The notes below the pieces were generated by a model that saw nothing but the letters and a program-made list of their open reading frames with translations, was not told the origin of the DNA and ran no database searches. Positions 20,311 to 33,440 of a DNA stretch of 64,000 nt are shown here, piece by piece. The DNA comes from Larus michahellis. Lineage: Eukaryota; Chordata; Aves; Charadriiformes; Laridae. The stretch is from assembly GCF_964199755.1 (NCBI RefSeq), contig NC_133897.1, positions 70,116,661 to 70,180,660 on the forward strand, written 5' to 3'. The translations under genes and the position numbers were made by a program. How positions within the stretch are numbered: position 1 is the first letter of the stretch; every line of letters starts with the position of its first letter.

Positions 20311-23300
20311 GATTTCATCTTCAGAATCACATGGAGAAGGCGAGCAGATAGATTGCCCACCTACTGATGAAGATAAAAATCATCCATCACTTAAACTTTC
20401 CCAAGTAGTCTATTTTTGTTTTTCCATTTTCTTATCCCAGAAATATAATACCATCTTAACTGCTATAAATGGAAGAAGCTCTGCTGTTCTTACATAGATA
20501 TATGCTGATGTATTTTGTAATCTTATATACTTCACATCTATATTCAGTAACTGAGATTTCAAAATGCTTGCTGCTGTACATCCTGGTGTTAAACAGGCTT
20601 GAAGCTGCTTCTCAGAAAAGCTCAACATCTAATGCCAAAATTATTGCAAACTAGGGGAGCAGAAGTGGTGTCTGACTGCGCTTTGGATTGTTCACAGATT
20701 TCTAAGCAAATCCAGCCATGAAAGGATATCTGACACCCGACTATCACTCAGCCATGGTGAGCCTTCAACTCAGACATTTGATTGTATTTGCAACTTTTTT
20801 TGCCCGCAATTGTTCTTCTTTTGGAACGCAGGGCAACAGCACTATATTAAGCACGCACTGACAGAAGCAGCGGAATCTGTTGTTTAATAAGGACTGTAAT
20901 ATTGCATGCATACGTAAACTGGCCGCATGTGATACGCCATTACTTAAATGAGAGACTTACGTAGCTGACTGTCATTTGTAACGAGGATAAATTATAGCAC
21001 AGGTACGTTTTCAGCAAGATGGTAGAGCAGTTTTTCAGCTTTAGTTAATACAGTACAGGATAGTATCTAGCTGGAGTTAAAAAAAAAAGTCAAACCACCA
21101 TATTCAGAGAGTTCCTGATCTACCGTTCTGGTTTTTAAATTCTTCGAATCGACTTGCGAGTACGTGGTCCGGTTGCCCATTTGGAAAGTCTGCCCAGGGC
21201 TGGCGATCCTTCAGGTGCCTCTCAGGCAGCAGCGCTCACTTGCATTTTCCCAGGATAAAGCAGGAAAACCTCCTGCTGGTCTGGGGAGCGGTACCCCGCT
21301 GTCCTGCACCCGGGAATGCCGGCCGGTCGCCCACCGGCTCCCGGCACTGCCTTGCCACAGAGGAGCGGGCGCTTGCCAGGGGCTTCCCAGCCCTCGGTGG
21401 AAAACATGTTTGCTGCCCCACGAGGGGCTCAGCCGCCCTCCCTGGGGAGACGCCAAACCCAGCAGCGATGTGGGGAACGGGACAGCAGCTCCGGGGACGG
21501 GTGGCTGATGCTTTTTGGGGGTGGGGTGTACCAGAAGTTTTGCATGCCTTGGTCTGTGTGACAGCCCCACACCACTCTCCAGAGCCACCCTCTGCTTCCC
21601 AGCGATTCGACACCCACTCACGGGTCGGCAAAGCAGGGTCCGAACGTTGCACGTGCGACAAACCTTTTTTTTGTGTGTTTTTTCTAGCCTAAAAATAAGG
21701 GGAGCTGTTGCTGAGGAGCTGTTGGCAACTCCCCCGAGGGGAAAAAAGTAACTGCTGTAGCTGTTGGTATGTTAACTTATATTCATACTGTATTTTTGTT
21801 TTAAACCATAGGAAGTCTTGCGAGGCCTTTGCAGTCCTGAAGGCAATTTCATTACAGAGTGCTTTTCCTCTCTCTCTCCCCACCTGGAGCAAACCCGTTT
21901 AGATGACTTCGTCTGTCCACACTGGTGAGACAGTGTCTCATTTTTCAACTTACTCCTCCTCTCTTTCAAAGCAGGAAAACACCAGTGCAAACTTTGTACA
22001 AACTGGAAAAACAAATCCGCTGCATACAAGCTTTTCCTTATTATTTCCTCTGTAACTTACCGAAGGAAAAAAAACCAACAACCCACCCGCAGCAGTTACT
22101 CTGCATTTATCACAGTGACTAGTAGAAAGCATGTGATTCTTATGGTAGGCAGCAATTTACAGATGGCCAGGTGCAATCAACATATCTAATCTTATCATGC
22201 ATTTGTTTTATTCGCAGCTGCAACAGTTGGTGTCAGTTAATAGGTTACCAACCATGAAGTATATTTCTTTCCTTTTATCCTGCTTCGGGGCTACAGAAGT
22301 GATTTGTAAGCTGTCCTAGCTGTTGAATTTACATTTAATTTTTGTGTGCGTGGCTTTTTTGTTATGTAGTTTGTGCCACTTAGGAAGAAAATGAAAATGT
22401 CTTCCAGAAAATCCATTTTGTTTTCATCTGATCTATTTATTTTGCTAGGGATTTAGAAACTTTAAAAGCATGTGTTAGCTCTCTGGGTTTCTAATCTAAA
22501 GTAGAACGCAAGCTGGTTTCGTTTTTTTTTTTTAAAGAATGATCTATCATTGATAAGGGCTTGGTTTTGCCTGTTTGGTTCCATCAAGTCATTCACTATC
22601 AGCCCTTCCAAATAATCAGACACAATCTGTATAAGCTGAATTTTAAATAGTGGTCATTAAAAAAATGAGTATTAAATTCTCTTCTTAGCTTTACAGCTCA
22701 CACTGTGGACACTGGGATGTATAGATGTATATACAGCAGTAAACCAACCATATAACCTCCAAAGCTCTCCATGTTCTGGTACAAAATTAAAGAGCCTGTT
22801 TATAATAAATGTATTTACTCCTTACCAGTGAGTCTCTTCCAGTTTTTGTAATGGAGTGACAGCCTCGGTTGTGTAGTTTTTTTGCTTTCACTTACATCAA
22901 GACAAGTGTGTTAGATAAAGAGTGGTACAGTAACAATTCCTCTATAACTTACATGCTTATATAACTTTTGCTTACACGTACTTTCAAATCTGCTTCCCAA
23001 CGAAATGAGTTTTAACAGCAGAGTACAGCTATTAGCACATGTCAATGTGTGTAAACCCGGTATTCTCGAAAGTAATGAAGTTGCACGCGTGAGTTTAACA
23101 AAGAACAGAAAAGAATCTCAGATTTTGATCCTGATTATGGTTTTAAAATGCATGACCAGCGGTGTCTTATCACTGGCATAGAGCAGCATATATGCATAGT
23201 AATTGGCAATTGTTATATGTATGAATTTAATGGACCTGAACAAATAATTGCAGGGAATAATTTGCCTGTTCAGGTTAGCCCCTTTCTCTGCACATGTTGT

Positions 23301-26300
23301 TTCGAGGTGGATTGGAATTCCATTTGGCTTTTTATTCTGAATTACATTTTCACTTTTTAACACAATTTTGTTGATATGATACTTAACCCTAGCACTATTT
23401 TTGCATTGCTGTGCAAAACATTGAGAGTAAGATCTTTGTTTAAAAAGCATATTAGGAGTTCTCCATAGATTAGGAATCTAAGAATCCTTCATCTAAGGAG
23501 CCTAAGATGAAGGCTTTAAAACACTTTGTAATTTGATATAAATAATGACTGGATGCATGCTAACATTTTGCACAAATTGGCCTTTTTTCTCCACTGGCCT
23601 GACTTCGAAGGCACTGGTGTTCACGCTCCTTCTTACTGCTCATCGCATTATTGTAGGTGGGAAGACTTCTCCAGGTAAGGCTAAAATCTTTCCAGATACA
23701 TCTACATCAGTTACGCCGTCACTGGGGTTGGAGACAGGATTATCCAGATTGATTAATACATTATAAAAATGTATGAACTTACAGTTAGGCAAATAAGGCC
23801 ATAAGAGCAATTTTTAAGCTTCCAGCTTAAGGAGCTTTTGTTGTTGGAAGGTGAACCTACTGCCTTACCTGATTTACTTGCTAAATCTGAACTTAACTTT
23901 CCAGAGATTGAATATTTGAATAGTCGGCTGCTTGTGCTTGGTTACACATGCTAATTACAGTCTAAAGCAGAAGACGCCGGTGTGTGTATGCACGTCTGCT
24001 GGTTGTAACGTTTCATACTTCATACCCAGTGAGCGCACTCACGCTCCGCGCCACCGTGCGGGGACGGGGCTGCGTTTGGCCTCACATGGCTGGCGTGGGG
24101 CTTGACCCCTGGGTAGCCGGCCCAGGGCTCGGTGCCAGCTGCAGCGGCACTGCTCAGAAATACTCGCGCAGCGGGACCGAGCGCTGCGCCGGGGACCACT
24201 GCTGACCCCAGCCCTAGTGAGGGCGAAGGTGTCCTCAAGAATGACAATTGCCCCTTCTGGTCCATGGAGGAAAGCGTTTGGAGTGGCTCTTGTGGCACCT
24301 CTTTTCACGTCTTTTGTCGAGACGTTTCTTCTACAGATGCTTTCTACACAGGACCTGTAGAATAGCAGAAACATTTGAAATAAACTTTCAATAGCCATGC
24401 GTTAGTGACAATAATGATTTTTTTGCTGTGCCTGTGTGTACTGAGGCCACAGTAACCCACTAAGCCCCAGCTGACCCTTCTGGATGGCGCTGCCCTTGGG
24501 GGTCTGAACGAGACAGCTTTAGCAGCCTTTCAGCCTGTTTTATTAATTTAAAAGGGGGGAAATGGGTGTAGTCCCATTTTTAAAGGTTTTAAAGAAAACT
24601 CTGAAAGGCTGGAGGGAAAAAAACCTGAATCTTCTCTTTAGTGAAGCCTGCTCTTGTCAGCAGTGAGGGCTAGAATGCATTTTTTTTATCTCCAGCTCTA
24701 TCTCCAGTGCCCATTGATGTGATTTCAGCGTTGATACTAATAACGGTTTTACTGCTGAGCAAAGCAAAGAAGAAGGAAGTATAGGAGCAGCGTCCCATTT
24801 CGGTGCTGTGGCAGGAGCACCTTTAGGCAAATGCTGCCGTTCTCTGCCCAGGTCAGCCTGTGGAGCGGAGAAGCAGCTGAGGGCACTGGAGGTTCCATCG
24901 CCAGGGAGAAGCTGAGGGCGTCGGAGGTTTCCATCAGCCATACACTGAAGGCAAACCAACTGGAAGAGCGCAGGAGCGCTATGACTCCCAGACAGGCTGT
25001 TCTCCACTGGGGATCCACCTCTTCTCTGGGGGCCGGGATGTTGGAGTCTCCCAATTGTCGTGACATCTGCTTGCTGACCGAGGCACGCTTCTCAGCACCT
25101 TTAACACTCAGGTCGTGTTTTCACTTTTTTTCTTTCTTCTCCCAAAGCAAGGAGAGCAAGAACTTTTCGGCTGTTTGCCAAGAAAACGCTGAGCTTCAGG
25201 TGCCATCACAGGACTCTGGGAATTGGGATTCTATGCGCTTGCTTATTATATTACTATTTTTTACCTCAGTGGTCCAAAGACTTAGTAAAAAGTAATCTAC
25301 TGAAAGGAGATTTAGTCTTAGGAAGTCCAGAGTTCGTACACTTTTCTTTAGAAACACAGGTGAGTGCACAGCTGAAATGGGTGCAACGTTGGAGAGAAGT
25401 GCTGCTCTTTCTCCCCCCATGCCGGTGCTGAGCGCAGAACAAACCACCAGGCACTACAGTGCTTACCATCCCCTTCGTGTCTATCAGTTCTTTTACTACT
25501 TGAATGTGGGCAGCTTCCTAATGTGAGACAATACTTCACAAGACTGCCCAATCTGATGTATTCTCTAGGGAGTGTTTTATTTTCTTCTGTCTTTTGTAGT
25601 GCAGAGCATGGTCTGACTCCTAATGTCACAGTGTCAATCCTCAAAGCCCATGCTCCATTGTAATGGTAGCAGTGACCTCGAACCCACCTGGCTTTCCTGT
25701 GCCAGGAGACTGCTGGCTTTTGCCCTTTTACCATAGCTACACAGGGGTGTTTTGGTCCAGGGAGTTTGTCAGAACTTGAAATGGAATTGGATTAATTTTG
25801 CTTTTTAATGACTAAGCACGCTATTATTTTAATAATGACAGTTCAGGCACCCAAGTGGTGATTATTCCTGACAGCGTACAGGTGAGCATACCCAGTTCAG
25901 AATACATTACTAAACTTGTGTTCTGGCAGACTTTGGAGCAAGCAAACACCGCTGACTTTTTTTACCCTCACAGAATATTTTTTTTTATTAAGGACCATTT
26001 TGTTGAAGTAGAGCATTTAAATTTGAGAGGTAATCTTCTGTCTTTCGGCTTGGGGGTGGGGGGGGAGGTTTATGAGGAGGGGTAAGAAAAGATCTTTCCT
26101 GCCTTAATCTATTAGGAGACACCTAGATTTCGAGCCGTAAAAAGAATGTTACAAGTCTCAGATGCTGCCTCTGAAGCAAATGGGCATGCACTGAGCATTA
26201 GCCTCCACTGAGGGAAGCGAGTGCTGTCATTTGAAGGATGCAGGAACTTCACTTTCCGTTCATGGCAAACCTGTTTGAGAAAGACCGTTCCTCCTGGACT

Positions 26301-26689
26301 CCGCACCTCTTGTTGCCCAAGGTAGCATGTAAGAGAAAATGTGGCTCTCTCTCTGGTCTGCAAAACATAACAAACCTCACACATATCCCACAGCAGGGAC
26401 AATTCTGTTTGAGCTCAGATTTCAGACTTCACCTTGTCTGCGAAAGTCCTCTGCTGGAAATAGGCTCAGAGAGAGAAAGACAAGATGAGCCATTGGAGCC
26501 AGGAAACGACGTTCAGTTTTGGCACTTCCAGGTCTAAACCCGTGACACACTGAAGGGACAGATGATACCATTGGTACCTTTGCTACTATTAATAATAACA
26601 ACAGAGTTTTCCAAACAAAATTAGATCAGAGTGATCTTCAAAGAGAAATGTCTTTGATCCTCATCAGTTCGGGCAGTATAATGCACAGA

Positions 26690-27790
26690 GGGAAGTAAAT
26701 GGTAGATGGGACAAATACACTCTTGGCTTTACAAAAGGTGTATTGTGGCCGAGTAACTCAAAAGCTGCATTAGATAAGATAAAAAAATTCTCTAGAAAAA
26801 TAAAAAAGTATTTAGAGGTCAGTTAAGCATTTGATACAGTGCCGCACAGGAAATTATTAATTAAACTGGAATAGAGGTGGAACTTTGTAGTGTTGGTGAG
26901 GCACAGGGTCAGGGAGATCAGCTTTTGGGGCTGCTGTGAAGGGAAGGTTTGGTCCAGAGGGAAGCTCGCAGTGAAGTTGTGCAAGGATTGGATTGTTCTT
27001 GGCGCTGTTTTTACGTAGTATTTTCATTAATGATTTGGAAGCACATTGAGGTAATCTGCTCATAACACAAAGAGGCCCTGCTAATAGAGAGGAGGACTGG
27101 GATAACATACAAGGAGAAGTGGATTACCATGCGAATGGGGCAGGAGAAACGGGATAAGGAAGTACAAAGTGCAAGTCCAAGCTGGTACAGATTACCAATA
27201 ATCAGTGTTACTGTGAGGTAAATACGCAGTGGTTATAAATGACAAAGGAAGATGGAGCAGTCTGGGTATACAAGTCTGTCACAGCACGATAATCATCTAT
27301 CAAGGTGCTGCAGCCACAGAAAGCCATAAATTTAATCATTTCATAAATCACAGTGATTCTAAGAACAATTTTTTTTTTTTCAAGAGAGGTTGTGGAAACC
27401 ATTAATACTGTTATACAAGGCCCTGGTAACATACTAGTGAAAAACCTGGGATACTAGTAATCCGTTTTCTGGAAAGATGAATTCAGACTAGAATAGGTTT
27501 AGAGAATAGTTACTCTCCAAGGGAGTGGAGAAATCTGGTGTATGTATGGAGGCTAAAAAAGATTGGCTTCCTTATTTTGGCAGACTAAAGGTGGAGAGGG
27601 GATTGGACTTCTGCCTAATTAAAATAAACATCGAATAGGGAAAACAGTTCTAAAACAGCTACGCTAAGAATGGAGATATTGAAAGATTAAATGGCTATAA
27701 AACAGCTACGAGCAAATTGAGAAGTAATTATTACATCCAAAGTTCCATACAATGAAATTATGTGGAGACAGCAGGACTATTTAAAACATA
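26690..27790 (+). mobile_element. Ancient, degenerate CR1/L3-type LINE relic
   Basis: Translated in shifting frames, the segment shows reverse-transcriptase landmarks in order. AFDTVPHRKLL is near 26,830-26,858. LGAVF with a downstream FxxDLE-like stretch lies near 27,000-27,040, and a late block with the sense of LPYFGRLKVERGLDFCL is near 27,567-27,615. The frame is broken many times by indels and stops, so it is far older than the copy at 4,280-5,412. Boundaries are approximate and the subfamily cannot be assigned by eye. Confidence 0.65.
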
Positions 27791-30700
27791 ATTTAAAATT
27801 TCAGCCCAGCAGTCTTTAGACTACATTAGCAAAGCATTTCTTTCATTTTAACCATAAGCTTGGCATTCTGTAAAAACACTTTTTGCACATATTTACTTAA
27901 AATACATATTTTTAATACATAAGAAAAAAAAAAATTCCCTTGCCAGACAGTATGACACTGTTCTCGGTATTGCAGCAGCTTTCGGTGGTCGAGAAGTGCA
28001 AGTACAGGGAAACGCTGTAGCCCCAGGCTGGACGGTGCTTCCTCGGCATGGTGTGTGCATTGGCCAGCCACATACCCAAAGCTGCAAGAGGATGCAACAC
28101 CATCAGCCACCCTGGAGGTGGAACAGGCAGAGCCTGGCGGGCAGCTCCTAATTTTCCGCAACATTGAATGCCAGACCTTAAACCCCAAACACATGTGAAC
28201 TTCAATACTTCAGAAATTCGTAACGTGGTCACATTATGGCAAATTCTCACAGCGATGCAGTTCTTTGGGGTATCAGGTTTCCGGTCCATGCCTCAGCAAA
28301 GCAGCTTCCCAACAGAGCCACCTGTAAAACGTGGTGGTGCTGCCAATGTGGACAAGGCACGTTCTTCTTGGTCACAATATCAAAATGGACATAACCAAAA
28401 CTTTTCAATAAAATGCTAGCCTTAGCTAGACGTGTGCCATGAAACACTTCCGCCTAAGTAGTTTTAAGTTTTGCAACAATAAAATCAAGAAAAACAATGT
28501 CTCTCAGTAGGAAGAGTTGTTCATTCATAAGTTTTAGAATCACTTATTTTTACACAGATGAAGATTCATTTCATAATACCATTCAGAGGCATTGGTATCA
28601 CATTTTTGTATCAATTATGATTAATTTCATGGTATGGTAAATACACACAATTTTGTTCATACTTTCATAGATGCACATCAAAATGGAAAACAAATAACCC
28701 ATTCCGTTTTCACATGTTCAAAGTCTTGCATCAGCAACCGCTGCCTCTCTGGGAACCCTGGGCTATGCGGATGTGCCGTGTTTCAGCCATTGGGGAATTA
28801 GACCATTGATAGCAGAAACAAGATCATGTGGTTTATGAATAATAAGATGGAGAAACGTGAATGGACTTTCGGAAAATGGTTAACAGAGCTCAGAGAAACC
28901 GCTTTCCAGAAGAGTGTTTTAAGACATATTTTAAGCATATAGTTAAACATCTTAAAAGGATTTTTTTAAAACATTTGTGAAATGAGGCTTTTGAAGCCAT
29001 TTAATTCAGTTTTTAAACTATTCCAGAAAAGAAAAGGGGATAAATTCAAGATAAATTCAAGATGAACGTTAATTGCATCTAATAGCTCAACTAGAAGAAC
29101 CAGTTGAGCTTCATTTGCTGATTTTTTTAAAAAATCATTCATTATATTGTTGTTTAGCATAACAGCACTTTATAGTTTCAGATAAGATCAGAGATACACT
29201 GCATTTTGCGCTGCGTCAAAGACACACAGAAGCACAATTCCCACCCTCAGACCGTAGAGCAACAGAAATACTGCCCATAAAATCCTGGCCTTGTTAAACC
29301 AATGGGAAAAGATATCATTCTTTCTAGGTTTCAAAACAGACCAGCACATTTTTATTTCCCACAATAAAGAGATTTAAATCTTGTTTTCTTTTTGATTGAA
29401 CTGTATTTGATTTACAGATAGAGGGAGAAACAAGCCATTTTCAAGGGCCGTATAAAACTACAGAAATCATTAAATAGAACGCTATTGAAAATTTAAAGCA
29501 AAGAAGTCCATAAGCTGTGTGTCACTGTGAAGCACTTTCACATGGCTTGTGAGAGAGCTCTGGATTTAAATGCACATCTGCTAAGTGATGTGTGCTTGCT
29601 ATGTACTTAATATAATTGCGTTAGAATTCCTCTGAGTGGGTGAGAGTCCATCATGCAGGGTTTCCTGTTTCCCAACAGCAGATGCCAATGAAAACCAAAG
29701 CACAAGAAACTGGGTAAGTCTAGGGTGGAATTTCCACAGAGACATCTCCCTAGACCTAGTAATCAGCAGTTTGCTTGTCCTACATGGAGAGCGGTGACTT
29801 TGCCTGCTTGCGTTTGTGTCTTAGTACACAATGTCAATGTGGTTTACCTCCACCAAAAAAAAAGTGGAAGGTTCCTGGGTGAAGGATGAAATAGAGAGTG
29901 AAGGTCATTGGGTGTGTGGTCCTTATCTGCACAGCAGCCTCAAGTCTGAACTTGTTTGCATGTGTGCACTTACCCATGAACTGCGCATGGGATGGGCCTA
30001 CCAAAACTCCACGTACACCTACGGAAGATGGTCCTCCAGACGTTACCTTCTGCTGCACTTGCACAAAAGACCTTTAAGGATTATAACAGTTTGGTTGGGC
30101 TCTTCTTCTAAGCTACTGTATCGATAGATATAACCATTACACAAAAGACAGCAGTTAAATTGGCACTACACAGCAGTAAACATTTATACTAGTAATTGAT
30201 TAGTAACTCTGATCAAAGCAGATTTGCTCGAGTGTTGGGAAAATGTTTATTCCTTTATACAGGAGCTTATGCGTACCACCTTCTCTTAAACATATCCAAT
30301 TTAAAAGCTAAATCATAGTGGTTGCCTTCAGCAGCTATATTGAAACAACCAGTTTTAATCATCTTATTAATTCAGAAGAGTGAAGCATGCTGTATGAAGT
30401 ATAAAAGTGGTACACAAGTGTGAGCACTCTTACAGTTCAACAGTAAAACAAGTTACAAATCTGCATGTAAAATGGTTTCCATTAAGCTAGTGAACGAACT
30501 GACGATTTGGTTAATTCTAACTAAGCGACTGCATTGCCACAGCTTCACAGATCCCAGAAGACCAAACACGAAACCTGCATTACATTTTGATTTATTGCCC
30601 TACTTATTCTAGAACGTCAGAAAGATTATTTGCAGAGAAAGCTTGCTAAAGCTCATTAAAAATACATATTTTAGCGTTAGGAAAGCTAACCTGAAACCCA

Positions 30701-31709
30701 GGGTATGGGAAGCCCTGTGTCCAGAGAGGACGATTGTGCAGGAGGCTTTAACAGGTTTGCCTGCAGCCAAGCCTGGCTCTCAGGACATTTTCTTTTGACC
30801 TTTTGGTCTTTTCCTTGGAGGAGATGTGGATTAGCTCCTTGTTGCCTCGCGGATAGGTGCTTCTTTTGATGCTCTGCAAGGCAGGGTATTTAGACCTTGC
30901 ACTGCATACATGTAGAACGTCAAGCTGGGACTTGCCAAATCAACACACCTGGATGGGTGGGACAAAAAGCTGAGCTTTTGCCTCTCTAGGTAGGAGAGGT
31001 CAGACCAAGCTGCAGTTGAGAATGGGAAAATGAAACAGGCCATGTGGCCGCCAGAGTTATAGCATGAGGAAGAAGGGAAAGGTAAGAAATATGTAAGTTA
31101 AAATGAGAAGAAATATAATAGCTTTTAAAGTGTTCGTTTAATAACTGAATGGGAACAGAAGAATAATTAAATAACTGTGTAAATTGATTATTTAGTTATG
31201 TTACACCAGCCCATGTAATATTATCCAAATATTCCTCCACAGATTTTTTTTTTTTAAATTTTACACAAAAACCCTGATGCTGATATTCTTTTGGGTATTG
31301 GATACAATATTAAGTAGTTTTGTATCATACAGGGTCTGATTGTGGACTCACTGCAGATGAGGGCTGGCACGGGAACAGAGGTCTGAACAGCAGATCCTCA
31401 GCGTCTGTTTTATTGAAATAGTTCAGTTTTACTACTGACCGTAAGATGGGAGGAGAGTTTTTGTCCGTGGCTCTACTATCACTTCAGCCTGGATGAGGAG
31501 GATACTTTTGAAGCACATCTTTCAGTTGTTTCCATTTACATTGCTGATGTTCACAGCGTGGAGCGCGCACATGGCTTCCTTTTGGATTACCCTGACCTGA
31601 AAGATGTTCTCCAAAAGCACACCTAACATCCACCTGCTTGTGGGGCCAGACTCGTGCTAGTAACAAGTAAAGCCCCAGAAATTTGTACAGGGCCAATATT
31701 GGGTGCTTG
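27791..31709. other. Intergenic sequence, no gene recognised
   Basis: AT-rich unique DNA with no recognisable coding region. It includes a short tandem of GATAAATTCAA (29,039-29,060) and a 35-bp segment at 29,679-29,713 flanked by a good acceptor (TTTCCTGTTTCCCAACAG) and donor (TGG/GTAAGT), probably a chance match. Confidence 0.5.
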
Positions 31710-31928
31710 GCATGAACCTGAGGAAAAACGTCTTTACTTTGAGGGTGTCAGAGCACTGCAACAGGCTGCCCAGAGAGGTGGTGGAGTCTCCTTCCCCGGA
31801 GATATTCAAAACCTGCCTGGACGCATTCCCGTCCAGCCTGGTCTAGGTGACCCTGCTTAGGTAGGGGGGGGTTGGACTAGATGATCTCCGAAGGTCCCTT
31901 CCAACGCCCATCATTCTGTGATTCTGTG
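31710..31928 (+). mobile_element. CR1 LINE 3' end (short truncated copy)
   Basis: The last about 220 bp of a CR1 element. The ORF2 C-terminus (NLRKNVFTLRVSEHCNRLPR and on to a TAG near 31,843) is followed by the GGTTGGACTAGATGATCTCC and AGGTCCCTTCCAAC tail motifs. It ends with two ATTCTGTG octamers at 31,911-31,927, the diagnostic CR1 3' terminus. It belongs to a different subfamily from the copy at 4,280-5,412 (ATTCTGTG rather than ATTCTATG type). Confidence 0.95.
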
Positions 31929-33402
31929 AAGTGTTTTGCTCTATGACTCGGCTGCATCACTCGCTAATGCCTGGGAGCCCAGCCTCGGCCCATCACAGCC
32001 TGTGTGTCATATACTGCCCTCTATAGCAAGTTCCACCCTGAGGGCTAATAGGGTTTTGGGGTTCTTTTATCCCAAGTTCTCCTGACTGCAAGCCTCTTCC
32101 AGACTCCGACTGCTCCACTGATTAGGAACACTCCGCCACCATTTCAGGAGCCTGCTTCCTTGGGGACAGATTTTGAAACCTCGTACAGAGCGTGTAGAAA
32201 ATTAAGTCAATACCTCTGTTTCTTCCCATTTTTAAGTGAGTGAAAATAGAAGCCTGGAATGACTCTAAAGAAAACCACTAGTAACAGCCATAAGTCCGTG
32301 ACCACCCAGCAGTGGAAAGGGGGGGTGTGTGAGTGTGGGGAGGCTGTTTTAAATCTGGAACTGATTGCATTCACTTTAGCACTTCCCTGCCTGTTTGTTT
32401 CTATTTGCAATGTTTAATTCCAATTTTTATTTTTAGCCGAGTGGATTTTAATGGCTTAAATGAACAAATTGATTTATTTTCTAATTGCAAGCAATAGCGA
32501 TCATTAAAACTGCATCTATTAGGAGCAGGGCAATTTGAAATAAATTCATTACATACCAAACATGCAAAAATACACGACCATGTAACCACTGATGAGAGCT
32601 TGGGGTTCTGGATATAGGTGTGAATTGTTTTGATTAGAGGATTAGGGTCCTGAAAGTTTGAGGGGAATTTCAGGTTTCTGGGTGGGCTGTAGCAGATTGA
32701 TGGCTTATCTGCAGACTGTTGCATTTGGCCAATAAGCTCAGCGCACTCACTCAGTTTTGTCCTTTTATAGAGGTTCCCCTACTTTATGACTTATTTTTTG
32801 CTTTTTATTTCTCTCCAGGATTGTTTCCTCATTCATCCCTGGCACTACTGCCGTCTTAGCAAACAGAAATACCAACTGAAGCACAAACAAAAGCTGAAAA
32901 AACAGAGGCCCCCAGTGGATAATCTCGTAGATTATTCCATGATTAATTATCCCAGATTTATCAAATGCCACATCCAAATAAGGTCAAACATGTAATTTTA
33001 ATCTTCCTCAAGACACGCAACCACCCCTTTGCACAAGCCTTGCTTTCTATCACAGAAAGTTTAAACTGACTCCCATTAATAACGATAGAAAAAAGAAGTA
33101 ATGTTGATACACCCTGAGCTATGTACTCCACATGTCAAGGAGACCATTAGTGACTGACACCAATGATGTGCCACAGACAACAAGATGTCTCTTTTGTGCC
33201 TGTCCTTTACTGACATTCCTGTCGCATCCTGTTCACCAATCTCGTGCAGTGATCCTCTCGTGCTTTGGATCAAAAAATTTCCATGTTATTGTTAGTGGTT
33301 TATGCATACTGCCATTTTGTTCTGGTTTTCACAGTTAGTTTTGCTTGTATTTTAAACACTTGAATGAAAAAGGTTATTCACAGCAGAACAATCAGCATTG
33401 CG

Positions 33403-33440
33403 ATATATATATACATACACACACACACATATATATATAT
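33403..33440. repeat. (TA)n(CA)n(TA)n microsatellite
   Basis: A compound dinucleotide repeat: AT units, then ACACAC units, then AT units, about 38 bp. Probably length-polymorphic. Confidence 0.95.

Larger units (their letters stand above)
15321..26689. other. Gene-desert sequence upstream of SOX4
   Basis: AT-rich, mostly unique DNA. No open frame resembles a known protein; frames of 150-190 codons (for example 19,152-19,712, plus strand) have no recognisable domain and are within chance expectation. Items seen: a POU-like and E-box cluster at 16,518-16,545, octamer ATTTGCAT at 18,404-18,411, an AT-rich hairpin at 18,206-18,234, a 24-bp tandem duplication at 19,017-19,064, and an ancient-repeat scrap near 20,270-20,310. 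If the mammalian gene order holds, this is the start of the SOX4-CDKAL1 desert. Confidence 0.55.
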
